DNA of 64,000 nucleotides from Leptospira venezuelensis (GTDB lineage: Bacteria > Spirochaetota > Leptospiria > Leptospirales > Leptospiraceae): NCBI RefSeq assembly GCF_002150035.1, contig NZ_NETS01000007.1, forward strand, positions 124,001-188,000, written 5' to 3'. Under the pieces are notes generated by a model. That model did no database searches. It saw only the letters and a list, made by a program, of their open reading frames with translations, and was not told the origin of the DNA. A program made the position numbers and the translations under genes. Shown here piece by piece: positions 8,163 through 16,261 of this stretch (positions are counted from its first letter, which is position 1; the number at the start of each line of letters is the position of its first letter).

Positions 8163-9064
8163 GTTTTACTATCCAAACATAAACTTGCTGCTCCCAGGGC
8201 GCCAGTGACTGATTCTCCCGGAAGGATCTTTACGTATTCTTTGAATATGGGAAATATGATTTCTCTCACCCTGTTTTCAAGTCGTTTTCCGAAAAAGGAA
8301 TAGGACTTAGCTATACCTCCAGATAATACAATATGTTCCGGATTTAGTAAATGGATTAGATTACGAATGAGTTGCGCTAAACATTCTATCCCTTCTTCCA
8401 AGATCTCGTTTGCTTCTTTATGATGTTTAGAAGCTAGATCGAAAAGGGTTTCTATATCAGTAAGTTTGGAACCTGTCTTTTCTAAGAACCGAGAAGAGAA
8501 TCCGCTGGCACTGAAGTAGGCTTCTGCACATCCTCGTTGGCCGCATCCGCAAAGTGCTCCTCCTGGGTGAATCGTAGTATGTCCTACTTCCATTGAATTC
8601 CCAAGATAACCATCGAATAGTTTACCTTGGAAAACCCATCCGCCGCCTAGTCCGGTTCCTAGTGTAAGAACGATCAGATTGGAAGAAGTTTTGCCTTCTC
8701 CAAACCAATACTCTCCCAGGGCCGCACAGTTTGCATCATTATCATAATAAACTGGAATACCGAACTTCTTCTTTAAAAAATCGACTAAGGGGACATTTTT
8801 TAATAAGGGAAGATTTGCGGAAGAGATCAATATTCCATTTTCTTTATCTATTGGCCCCGGACTTCCTATTCCAATACCTTTTACTTGATCTGTGGAACTT
8901 GAAATGAGTTCAGAGATCTGTTCTTCCAATATGGACAAAAAGTGTTTAGAATCCATTTCTGGTCCGGTCTTTCGATCTGAATGAGAAATGATCTTGCCGG
9001 ATGGATTTGTAAGACAGGCTTTTATACTTTGGGCGCCGATATCCACGCCTATAATAGAACTCAT
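8159..9064 (-). CDS. ROK family sugar kinase (glucokinase-like)
   Basis: The 301-residue protein starts with the phosphate-binding GVDIGAQSIKACL, has the acid-base Asp in YYDNDANCAALGE, the GTGLGGG loop, and the ROK zinc cluster CGCGQRGCAEAYFS around residue 175. It lacks an N-terminal helix-turn-helix, so it is a kinase rather than a ROK repressor. It would phosphorylate glucose or a related hexose with ATP. It overlaps the HIT gene downstream and the ABC ATPase gene upstream by 4 bases each. Glucokinase is the likeliest role, but N-acetylmannosamine- or fructose-type ROK enzymes cannot be excluded. Confidence 0.85.
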   Translation of the reverse strand: MSSIIGVDIGAQSIKACLTNPSGKIISHSDRKTGPEMDSKHFLSILEEQISELISSSTDQVKGIGIGSPGPIDKENGILISSANLPLLKNVPLVDFLKKKFGIPVYYDNDANCAALGEYWFGEGKTSSNLIVLTLGTGLGGGWVFQGKLFDGYLGNSMEVGHTTIHPGGALCGCGQRGCAEAYFSASGFSSRFLEKTGSKLTDIETLFDLASKHHKEANEILEEGIECLAQLIRNLIHLLNPEHIVLSGGIAKSYSFFGKRLENRVREIIFPIFKEYVKILPGESVTGALGAASLCLDSKT

Positions 9065-9726
9065 TTAACGACTCTGGTAAAACTTCCTTCTCTCATTTCG
9101 TAGATCGTCTTAGCATCGAATGCAAGATTCATATCGTGGGTCACAAGCAGGATTGTGAGTCCTCTGGAATTAAAGTCTGAGAGAAGTTTACGTACTAATT
9201 CACTATTTTCTGGATCCAAGTCACCGGAAGGTTCGTCAGCAAGAAGCATTTCAGGTTCATTGATAAGTGCTCTGGCGATTGCAGTCATCTGGATCTGTCC
9301 TCCGGAAAGACTGCTCGGAAGTTGGTTTCTTATCGTATGAAGATTCAAACTGGAGATTAGATATTCACATTTTTCTCTGTATTCTTGTTCTTCGAATTTT
9401 CCAACGAGTAATGCAGGAAGAAGAATATTTTCTTCTACAGTTAGGTGAGAAACCAATTCTGAAAATTGGAAGATCAATCCTATGTTTTTTGCTCTGAATC
9501 TGGCGAGTTCCCCTTTAGTCATGGAGGAAAGTTTTAAAGTGTCGAAGTAAATTTCTCCGGAACTACTGGATAACATACCAGTGATCATGGAAAGTAATGT
9601 GGTTTTTCCGGAACCGGAGGGTCCTACGATCGCGACATAGTCGGATTGATTGATATCGAAGGAGATCGCGTTGACTGCCTTGGTGGAACCATAATGCCTG
9701 GAGAGATTATTAATCCTTAGGATCAT
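9061..9726 (-). CDS. ABC transporter ATP-binding protein (LolD/MacB/FtsE type)
   Basis: A complete 221-residue ATPase: Walker A GPSGSGKTT, Q-loop FQFSELVSHL, signature LSGGQIQMTAIARAL, Walker B LLADEPSGDLD and the H-loop VTHD. The sequence AKNIGLIFQ and the DEPSGDLDP ending place it in the LolD/MacB/FtsE group, which couples to FtsX-type permeases and either pulls lipoproteins or substrates from the membrane or acts as a mechanotransmitter. Its partner is the adjacent upstream gene, whose stop overlaps this start by 4 bases. Substrate is unknown. Confidence 0.9.
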   Translation of the reverse strand: MILRINNLSRHYGSTKAVNAISFDINQSDYVAIVGPSGSGKTTLLSMITGMLSSSSGEIYFDTLKLSSMTKGELARFRAKNIGLIFQFSELVSHLTVEENILLPALLVGKFEEQEYREKCEYLISSLNLHTIRNQLPSSLSGGQIQMTAIARALINEPEMLLADEPSGDLDPENSELVRKLLSDFNSRGLTILLVTHDMNLAFDAKTIYEMREGSFTRVVK

Positions 9727-10247
9727 TTTCCCCTCCGAATTGATCTATAAGGATCAACCAAGGTGTATAAATAGGCAACGAGTGCGCTAATTCCACCGAT
9801 CAGTAAGGCTTCCGAACCCAAACTTGCTAAATAATCGAGAGGGGAGACCAACTCTGACTTCCCGATAGGGATAAAAACGCTTAAAATTAAGGAGAATAAG
9901 AACCCGATCCCGTGTATGATCCATAGTTCCACTGTTTGTAAGAGCACGACTCCCTGTCTATTTCCGCCAACGGCCATCATAATACCGTTATCCCCGGAAC
10001 GAGTCATCACCCGGACTATGCTCATAAAAATTAAAGCAAGGCCGCAAAGAGATAAAACCAAGTACGGAGAATTCAGAAATAGATCGATACTAGAAACGTC
10101 CGTGGGTCTTTTTTCCGTACGAAGGGAGAAAAATCCGAATAAAAATCCGTAGGCGAAAAACGTCGAGAATACGACGTGCAATACACTGGTGATCCAGTCC
10201 CGGAGAAAAAGGGAAAATGCAAACCTCAGGTAAGTGATTCTTCCCAT
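9723..10247 (-). CDS. Minimal FtsX-type ABC permease
   Basis: The 174-residue protein shows about four membrane segments and the FtsX-like cytoplasmic coupling segment SGDNGIMMAVGGNRQGVVLLQ near residues 95-115, followed by two membrane helices and a terminal PYRSIRRGK, which resembles the P-x-xAIR end of LolC/MacB permeases. Full LolC/E or MacB permeases are about 400 residues with a large periplasmic domain, and FtsX about 300; here that domain is essentially absent. The ATG at 10247 fits. It begins the leftward operon and faces the TPR gene across 70 bases, which must contain both promoters. Confidence 0.7.
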   Translation of the reverse strand: MGRITYLRFAFSLFLRDWITSVLHVVFSTFFAYGFLFGFFSLRTEKRPTDVSSIDLFLNSPYLVLSLCGLALIFMSIVRVMTRSGDNGIMMAVGGNRQGVVLLQTVELWIIHGIGFLFSLILSVFIPIGKSELVSPLDYLASLGSEALLIGGISALVAYLYTLVDPYRSIRRGK

Positions 10248-10317
10248 CGGGAGCAGGATATTGAAAACGTTTGATTTTATCCAACATTTATTTAGTTAAT
10301 AGCAGAAATTCCGAAAA

Positions 10318-11880
10318 ATGATCTTTGTAATTCTCGTAGCAGCTGGAATCATCCTGATAGTCGCAGCAGGTTCCTTTCTCATTCAATCCAAAAAGGATTC
10401 ATTTGAGAAAGCTCTAGCTTTGGCGGCCATGGGAAATTACGTCGACTCTCGAATCCTCATCCGAGATATTTTAGATTCCAATCCATCTAACACCAGGGCT
10501 CATTTTATCATGGCGAAAATTTACGCCATGGAGGGCGATTATAATAACGAAGCAAAACATTTAGATCGGATCAAAAAGATTGGAAGCTTCGATAAGGAAA
10601 TTTCAGAAGTAGCAGTTTCCAATCGTCTCGCAGATATATATTACCAACAAGATTTATATGAAGAAGCGGTATTCCATTATTCGGATACCCTTTCAGTAGA
10701 CCCGGATAACCTAGAGGCTTGTATCAGAATTGGTTTTATGGCAATCGGTCAGAAAGAATTTGGGATCGCAGATAAATTCCTCTCCAGAATCCCCGATGAG
10801 AAGATCAAAATGCCTGCCTTACTTTTAGGAAAAGGTGTGGTCGCAGGGATCTTAAGAAAAGGGGATCCGAAGTTCTATTTCCAAAAAGCATTCGAAGAAG
10901 ATCCAACATCTTCCGTAGGTGGATTTTTATACGCGGTTTCTTTGTCTAGAGCGGGAGAACACGATGAGGCGATCCGTGTAGCAAACTCTGTGGTAGATGT
11001 TGTCACAGATGAGTATGTTCGTTACACATTATTCCAATTCATCATGTTGGAATTTATATTAAAAGGAAATTGGAACGAAGCTCTAAAACATGCCAGGCTT
11101 TGTATGGAGATAGCTCGGAATAACGGATGGAAACAGGAGATGATAGACTCTGATTTTCACTTCGCTCTAGTAGCCGTTCATATGGGAAGATTAGAAGACG
11201 CCAGCGAATATCTGATCGAAGCGGAATCTGAAAGAGTGGATGACGATCGTATCATTGAACTCGCAAATTATAAATACCAAGTAGAAACCAAAAGATTGGA
11301 ACTTGGAAAAGTTTCCAAGAGTGGATTTCTTCCAGAGCAAGAGCTTGGAAAATTATTCGCGGAACTATTTCCGGTAGAACGTTATTATGAGATCTCAGGT
11401 TTAAAATCTTCCAAGTCCTTCCATATCAAAGGAATCATAGATGAAGAAGGTAATAAGATCGTAATCGACGTGAATAAGATCGGGATCAGTGCCATGGACC
11501 ATTATAGGTCCTTGAAAGGTGTAGATTTCAAAAACTTATGCGTGAAGGTAGTTCTTGCCCTGAATTATACAGTGAGTAGAGAGATCCCGAACAAGGAAGG
11601 TGACGGGGTCAATTTCCAAGGTTTGAACAAAACTGACAAAGAGACCAGAGCACTTTTCAAATTCAGAAAATGGAAGGACGCTAAAATTTCTGATATATTC
11701 TTAAGGGATACCTTGGGCCAGGTAAAAGATATGGCATTGGACAAGGCATTCATTATTGGAGATGCGGACTTCACAGAAGGCGCTCGCCGATTTTTAGCGG
11801 ATAATCCGTCCAGACTTTCTGTGCTCTACGGAAAAGACTTAGAAGAACTTTTAAAAAAGGCACTGAAATCCCAAGGCTAA
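10318..11880 (+). CDS. Membrane-anchored TPR protein with degenerate Mrr-like C-terminal domain
   Basis: Residues 2-22 form a hydrophobic anchor, followed by TPR-like helical repeats from about 28 to 320 (clear units near 36-60, 98-130 and 205-225). The C-terminal part, about 400-515, resembles the Mrr/restriction-endonuclease-like fold: FKNLCVKVVLALNYTVSREI, then GDGVNF at 428-433, FKFRKW at 447-452, and KAFIIGDADFTEGARRFL before GKDLEELLKKAL. In active Mrr domains the second motif is GiD and the third QxK; here the Asp is replaced by Asn432 and the Gln/Lys positions by Lys448 and Arg450, so nuclease activity is unlikely. The predicted topology puts most of the protein in the cytoplasm or periplasm depending on anchor orientation. 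Function unknown. Confidence 0.65.
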   Translation: MIFVILVAAGIILIVAAGSFLIQSKKDSFEKALALAAMGNYVDSRILIRDILDSNPSNTRAHFIMAKIYAMEGDYNNEAKHLDRIKKIGSFDKEISEVAVSNRLADIYYQQDLYEEAVFHYSDTLSVDPDNLEACIRIGFMAIGQKEFGIADKFLSRIPDEKIKMPALLLGKGVVAGILRKGDPKFYFQKAFEEDPTSSVGGFLYAVSLSRAGEHDEAIRVANSVVDVVTDEYVRYTLFQFIMLEFILKGNWNEALKHARLCMEIARNNGWKQEMIDSDFHFALVAVHMGRLEDASEYLIEAESERVDDDRIIELANYKYQVETKRLELGKVSKSGFLPEQELGKLFAELFPVERYYEISGLKSSKSFHIKGIIDEEGNKIVIDVNKIGISAMDHYRSLKGVDFKNLCVKVVLALNYTVSREIPNKEGDGVNFQGLNKTDKETRALFKFRKWKDAKISDIFLRDTLGQVKDMALDKAFIIGDADFTEGARRFLADNPSRLSVLYGKDLEELLKKALKSQG

Positions 11881-11913
11881 AGGGAACCTTCAGTTTTATT
11901 AGGGGTCCTAATC

Positions 11914-12507
11914 ATGTTCCATCTATCTTTTTGCGGATCTGTTTTGTTCAGAGGACTATTACTTCTAATATTATTACAAATTTCTTGCGTTACGAAAGGC
12001 GAAACTTCTCTTTTTGCTAAGCGAAGTCCTGAAATTGCTCCAGTTGTTACTAAAGGAAAAGTTTTCCTCGCAGGACATACAGGAGAACATTCTAATGACA
12101 CAGAAGAGATCCTAAAACTAGTACAACGTCTTGTTTCAGGGACGATCTCAAGAGATCTGAATTTTTTACCTGAGATAGTATCCAAGAAAGACGGGATCTA
12201 CCTGGACATAAAAGGGAATTGGACCAGAGAACAACTTATACAAGAAATTGCGACTGCAGATAATTATTTTCGCATATACTTTTTCGATCGAGATCTACTA
12301 GAAAAACAGAAAAACTCTAAGGATGTGAGAACAGTCCGTGATTTGTTACTATCCTCCGGAGGGATCGAGGTCGATTTTTATTACGAGAGCAAGAACGCTT
12401 GTGAGTTAAAACTCAAATTTAAAGAGAACCAGAAACTAGAAAGGGAACTGATCAATCCATATTTCATAAAGCAAGACGGGAAATGGTACTTATTCCGGCT
12501 TTTCTAA
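11914..12507 (+). CDS. Putative lipoprotein, function unknown
   Basis: The 197-residue protein has an N-terminal hydrophobic segment ending in LLLQISC at about residue 27, a plausible spirochaetal lipobox. The mature region is mixed alpha/beta; a segment around residues 60-80 (EILKLVQRLVSGTISRDLNF) and the terminal KQDGKWYLFRLF resemble small SnoaL/NTF2-like or DUF4440-like folds only in a general way, and I do not assign a family. It stands 33 bases after the TPR gene and 74 before the TolC-like gene, so it may belong to either unit. Confidence 0.6.
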   Translation: MFHLSFCGSVLFRGLLLLILLQISCVTKGETSLFAKRSPEIAPVVTKGKVFLAGHTGEHSNDTEEILKLVQRLVSGTISRDLNFLPEIVSKKDGIYLDIKGNWTREQLIQEIATADNYFRIYFFDRDLLEKQKNSKDVRTVRDLLLSSGGIEVDFYYESKNACELKLKFKENQKLERELINPYFIKQDGKWYLFRLF

Positions 12508-12581
12508 AATGAAATCTTCTAAAAAGGCAAACGGACTTGCGGTATCAGGGCTTGATATTGAAATAGTCATAAGGAAAGAGG

Positions 12582-14042
12582 ATGCAAGACTTCCAATCGG
12601 GACACGAACAAGATCTACTCGATAAGACTTCCTATAGTAAGAAAAGAAGTTGGATCCTTCTTTCTGTTTTCGCTGCTTCTTCCTTCTTATTTCCTTTCGG
12701 GACACTCGTATTTCCGGAAACGATCCCTTTCGAAACAACTAGCGAAGATAAAAAGGGAAGCACGGTTAATAAACCGAACCAAACGACTCCATTAACTAAT
12801 ACTTCCGCAAGTGTAAGTCCAACTGCTGGCAAGGTCATAGACTGGGATGTGGATCGTCTGACCGAATATGCGATCTCAAACAACCCTTTGTATTTATCCG
12901 AAAAACAAAATATGGGGATCGAGAGAGGGCGGGTGATCACCGCTTCCTTATACCGAAATCCAGTCATTCAATTCCAACAACAGTTCATTGGAGGAACTCC
13001 TAACTCACAAGGTGGAAGTCCGGAAACGGCGCCTGGTATGTACCAAGAAGTGGACGTATATGGAGTTGTTCCTCTAAGAACTAGAGTAGCTAAAAAATCA
13101 TTCGAAGCCTCCATCCAAGACTTCCGAAATTTTGATCGGATCTTTAGAATGAGACTTCGTCAGAATTATTGGGCATTCGTATTTCTTACTCTTCTAGTAG
13201 ATACAAACAAAGAATTCTACGAAAACTATAGTGACCTTTTAGAACTTACAAAGTTTAGAGTACAGAAGGGAGACATCTCTCCTTTAGAATTCGAACGCCT
13301 TGAATTAGAAAGGATACAGGTAGAAAAATTCTACCGTGACGCGATCGTGCGCAGACAAGTGATCGAAAAAGATCTACGTATCCTTTCCGGATTATCTGAA
13401 GAAGAGGGCGTATTCGCATTCAAAGTCGATTCCATGAAGTTCAGACCTTTGGAAGAAATGGGGCTTCATCTAAAAGAAGATTTTCCTTCTATAGAACGTC
13501 CAGATCTAACCGCCTTGGAGCAAAGACTTCAAGAGAAGAAGATGAACATAGAACTGCAAAGAAGGGAATCTTACGGCTGGTTGCAGTTAGGTGGAGAATG
13601 GAGGGTCAAAGGTGGGGAAAATTATGGAGGAGTATTTGCTTCCATTCCAATTCCTTTGAACGATAGAGGCCAAGGAAAGGTATATTCTGCTAAAGAAGAA
13701 TATAGAAAATTCGAATTGGCCTTGGATGCAAAAAAAAGAGAAATAATGGCTGAGATAGAAGCCGCTAAAAAAGAACTCTTAGCGAGAGAGGAACTCTTAA
13801 CCAAATACGAAAGGATCAATCTTCTTCAAAAGAACAAACAATTAGAAGAGAAATCCAGAATTGCATATGTCCGCGGCGCCTCAGATCAAGTAACCTTCCT
13901 CCAAGCAGAAAAAAACTACCTCACCATCCTCAGAGAATATTACGACCTACTATATTTATATTTTAATGCGGTAGAAAACTATAAGGCCGCAACCGGAAAA
14001 ATCGCGGAAATTTCTTCGGCAAACAAGGCGCAGGGAGAATAA
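12582..14042 (+). CDS. TolC-family outer membrane efflux protein
   Basis: The 486-residue protein has a hydrophobic export signal (about residues 22-47), then the long paired helices of an outer membrane factor: LTEYAISNNPLYLSEKQNMGIERGRV at about 91-116, ending region with FLQAEKNYLTILREYYDLLYLYF. It would form a trimeric channel for a tripartite efflux pump. A strong ribosome-binding site (AGGAAAGAGG) directly precedes ATG 12582. The next gene, 2 bases on, encodes the periplasmic adaptor, but no RND or ABC pump gene follows; lexA comes next. Substrate unknown; CzcC-like heavy-metal channels have a similar layout. Confidence 0.86.
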   Translation: MQDFQSGHEQDLLDKTSYSKKRSWILLSVFAASSFLFPFGTLVFPETIPFETTSEDKKGSTVNKPNQTTPLTNTSASVSPTAGKVIDWDVDRLTEYAISNNPLYLSEKQNMGIERGRVITASLYRNPVIQFQQQFIGGTPNSQGGSPETAPGMYQEVDVYGVVPLRTRVAKKSFEASIQDFRNFDRIFRMRLRQNYWAFVFLTLLVDTNKEFYENYSDLLELTKFRVQKGDISPLEFERLELERIQVEKFYRDAIVRRQVIEKDLRILSGLSEEEGVFAFKVDSMKFRPLEEMGLHLKEDFPSIERPDLTALEQRLQEKKMNIELQRRESYGWLQLGGEWRVKGGENYGGVFASIPIPLNDRGQGKVYSAKEEYRKFELALDAKKREIMAEIEAAKKELLAREELLTKYERINLLQKNKQLEEKSRIAYVRGASDQVTFLQAEKNYLTILREYYDLLYLYFNAVENYKAATGKIAEISSANKAQGE

Positions 14043-14044
14043 CA

Positions 14045-15226
14045 ATGAAACTATTATTCCAAAAATATAAAGTGCTTATCGTCTTAGCCTTGGGGATCAC
14101 GATCGCGTTTTTCGGGTTCAAATACCTTTCAAAAAAGAAACCTGAAAAAAAGATCACTGAAGAAAACAAAAATGTATTCACAGTTCCGGAAGATGTAATC
14201 AGAAGGCATCCGCTTACTTATGTTGGTTTAAAAGAAGTCTCTCAATTCGAAGAACTTGCATTGCCTGGTAGGATTACTTACGATCCGGAAAGTATGGCAA
14301 AGGTAGGCTCACAAGTCGAAGCCAGGATAAAAAAAGTTTTGGTCAAAGAAGGAGACAGAGTCAGCCAAGGATCTCCATTAGCAATTTTATCTTCCATCCA
14401 ATTGGGAGAGGTCGAAGCAGCTTATGTAAAAGCGAGAGCCTCTTTGGACGCATTAAAGATGCAAGCGGATCGTGCTAAGGAACTTTTTGAAATGAAAGTT
14501 ACTTCTGCAAAAGAATACGAGTTCGCTACAATGCAGTATAAAACTGCAAGAACCGAAGTGGAGACCACTCGTATCAAGTTGGACAATTACGGTCTGACTC
14601 CTTCTGAAATAGAAGGAATTGAAAGAGGGATTTATGTTTCATCTAACCTAATCCTAAGAAGTCCTATCAATGGAGAAGTTACCGAAAGAAAAGCAATCCT
14701 GGGGCAACAAGTAACTCGTAACGAAGAATTATTCACAATCGCTAACTTAAGTCATCTTTGGGTTTTGTTAGATGTATATGAAAAAGATCTAGGTGGAGTG
14801 AGAGAAGGAGCACAGGCGACTATCTTTCCTTTAGGGGATGAAAATAGTAGCGTCCAAATCCAAGGGAAAGTGGGTTATGTAGGAACGGTTTTAGATAACG
14901 TAAAACGTACCGCAAAACTCAGGATCATGGTTTCTAATAAAGGAAACAAATTAAAGCCAGGTCAAACTGTGACAGCAAAAGTTGCCGGTCTTGTGGTGAG
15001 CGCTGGAGGTGGAAAACGTAAGATGGTCCCTCTAGAAGCAGTTCACGAGATAGAAGGGAAATTTTTCGTATTCGTTCCTCATGGAGAAGGTAGTTTCGAA
15101 GCGGTTAACGTAATCGTAGGAGACACGATCGAAGACGATATCATCATCTTAGGCGGGCTTCCTGATGGCTCGGAAGTAGTTTCAAAGGGCTCCTTTGTCC
15201 TTAAGAGTGAATACCTTAAGTTTTAA
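14045..15226 (+). CDS. Efflux periplasmic adaptor (HlyD/CzcB/CusB type)
   Basis: The 393-residue protein has an N-terminal membrane anchor (about residues 8-28), a lipoyl-like half motif VEARIKKVLVKEGDRVSQGSPLA around 88-110, a coiled-coil hairpin (about 125-185), the second lipoyl half near 200-230 and beta-barrel and membrane-proximal domains including LKPGQTVTAKV. This is the bridge between an inner-membrane pump and an outer-membrane factor, encoded immediately upstream. It most resembles RND-associated CzcB/CusB adaptors, although the His-rich metal sites of CusB are not evident. The pump must be encoded elsewhere, or the pair serves several pumps. Confidence 0.87.
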   Translation: MKLLFQKYKVLIVLALGITIAFFGFKYLSKKKPEKKITEENKNVFTVPEDVIRRHPLTYVGLKEVSQFEELALPGRITYDPESMAKVGSQVEARIKKVLVKEGDRVSQGSPLAILSSIQLGEVEAAYVKARASLDALKMQADRAKELFEMKVTSAKEYEFATMQYKTARTEVETTRIKLDNYGLTPSEIEGIERGIYVSSNLILRSPINGEVTERKAILGQQVTRNEELFTIANLSHLWVLLDVYEKDLGGVREGAQATIFPLGDENSSVQIQGKVGYVGTVLDNVKRTAKLRIMVSNKGNKLKPGQTVTAKVAGLVVSAGGGKRKMVPLEAVHEIEGKFFVFVPHGEGSFEAVNVIVGDTIEDDIIILGGLPDGSEVVSKGSFVLKSEYLKF

Positions 15227-15290
15227 TATTTAAAATATCTATACCAAAAAAGTACTTGCGCAACATTTATTCACTAATAACTTGTTAAGC

Positions 15291-15899
15291 ATGAAAGATC
15301 TAACGGAAAAGCAACTCGCTGTTTTGCAGTTTATTACCAATGTAATTAAAGAAAGGGGCTTTCCGCCAACGATCCGAGAGATTGGAGATGAGTTTGGGAT
15401 TACGGCAAAGGGTGCCTACGATCACCTAAAAGCCATCGAGAAGAAAGGATATCTCAAAACCTCCAAGAACCAATCCAGAGCCATAGAGCTTACCCGCCAA
15501 AGTCCATTCGAAAGTTTACCAGTTCCAACTCCAAGCATTCCTCTTCTAGGTAGAGTAGCCGCTGGACTCCCTATCCTGGCCGAAGAAAATATCGAAGCTT
15601 ATATCCCAGTTCCGGAAGAGATGGCCTCTAAAGGGATTACCTTTGCGCTTAAAGTGCAAGGAGATTCTATGATAGAGGCAGGGATCAATGATGGAGATGT
15701 GGCGATTATCCAGAAAAAGGATATAGCTCGAAATGGAGAGATCGTAGTCGCACTGATCGAAGACGAAGCTACTCTAAAAGTATATTTTAAAGAAGCAGAT
15801 CATATTCGTTTGGAAGCTAGAAATCCAAAATACAAACCAATTCGTAGTAAAAAAGTTACCATTGTAGGAAAACTGATCGGCCTTTATCGTTCCTATTGA
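15291..15899 (+). CDS. lexA: LexA repressor
   Basis: A full-length 202-residue LexA counted from ATG 15291; a TTG at 15282 would add three residues and is less likely. The N-terminal winged helix (LTEKQLAVLQFI ... PTIREIGDEFGIT ... LKAIEKKGYL) is followed by the self-cleavage site Ala91-Gly92 in GRVAAGLPI, the catalytic Ser126 in GDSMIEAG and Lys163 in EATLKVYF. LexA represses SOS genes and cleaves itself when activated by RecA filaments. The upstream 60 bases contain a perfect TTGCGCAA palindrome (15256-15263) that could be part of its operator; the published pathogenic-Leptospira box is not evident. Confidence 0.95.
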   Translation: MKDLTEKQLAVLQFITNVIKERGFPPTIREIGDEFGITAKGAYDHLKAIEKKGYLKTSKNQSRAIELTRQSPFESLPVPTPSIPLLGRVAAGLPILAEENIEAYIPVPEEMASKGITFALKVQGDSMIEAGINDGDVAIIQKKDIARNGEIVVALIEDEATLKVYFKEADHIRLEARNPKYKPIRSKKVTIVGKLIGLYRSY

Positions 15900-15958
15900 T
15901 AGGCACTCCGGATTTCGGAGTTGACATTAACCGTTGAGAGAGGAAAGATTTTGAAAGA

Positions 15959-16261
15959 GTGAACTATCTTTCCTTTTTCCGCGTATTCGCGGCATTCCTT
16001 TTATTACTTCTATTATTCGATTGCGCCTCCCGAAAAAAAGAGATCGGAGATAAGGATTTAAAACTAGTCCTAGAATATCTTACCGAAGCTCGTCTTGCGG
16101 AAAGATTGAATTATACTTCCGAACAAATCATTCGAAAGGATTCCGAAATTTTGGAAGCTGCCTGCGAAAGATATCAACTAGATAAGGATTCCGTAATGGA
16201 ACAAATTCGAATCAAATATCCGAAGACATACTTCGCATTGGTCGGCAAAGATGAAGAGTAA
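15959..16261 (+). CDS. Small putative lipoprotein upstream of the processing protease
   Basis: The GTG at 15959 begins a 100-residue protein with a strongly hydrophobic N-terminus (FFRVFAAFLLLLLLF) ending in the lipobox-like FDCAS at residues 20-24. The mature 78 residues are charged and helical (LKLVLEYLTEARLAERLNY, then EAACERYQLDKDSVMEQI). No family was recognised. Its last 11 bases overlap the start of the carboxy-terminal processing protease gene, so the two are translationally linked and the lipoprotein may be an adaptor or substrate of that protease. A small hairpin (ACTCCG ... CGGAGT, 15905-15921) lies between lexA and this gene. Confidence 0.6.
   Translation: MNYLSFFRVFAAFLLLLLLFDCASRKKEIGDKDLKLVLEYLTEARLAERLNYTSEQIIRKDSEILEAACERYQLDKDSVMEQIRIKYPKTYFALVGKDEE

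Noticed and set aside
15905..15921. Hairpin after lexA as a terminator
   Set aside because: The six-bp stem has no T-run, so it is not a convincing rho-independent terminator.
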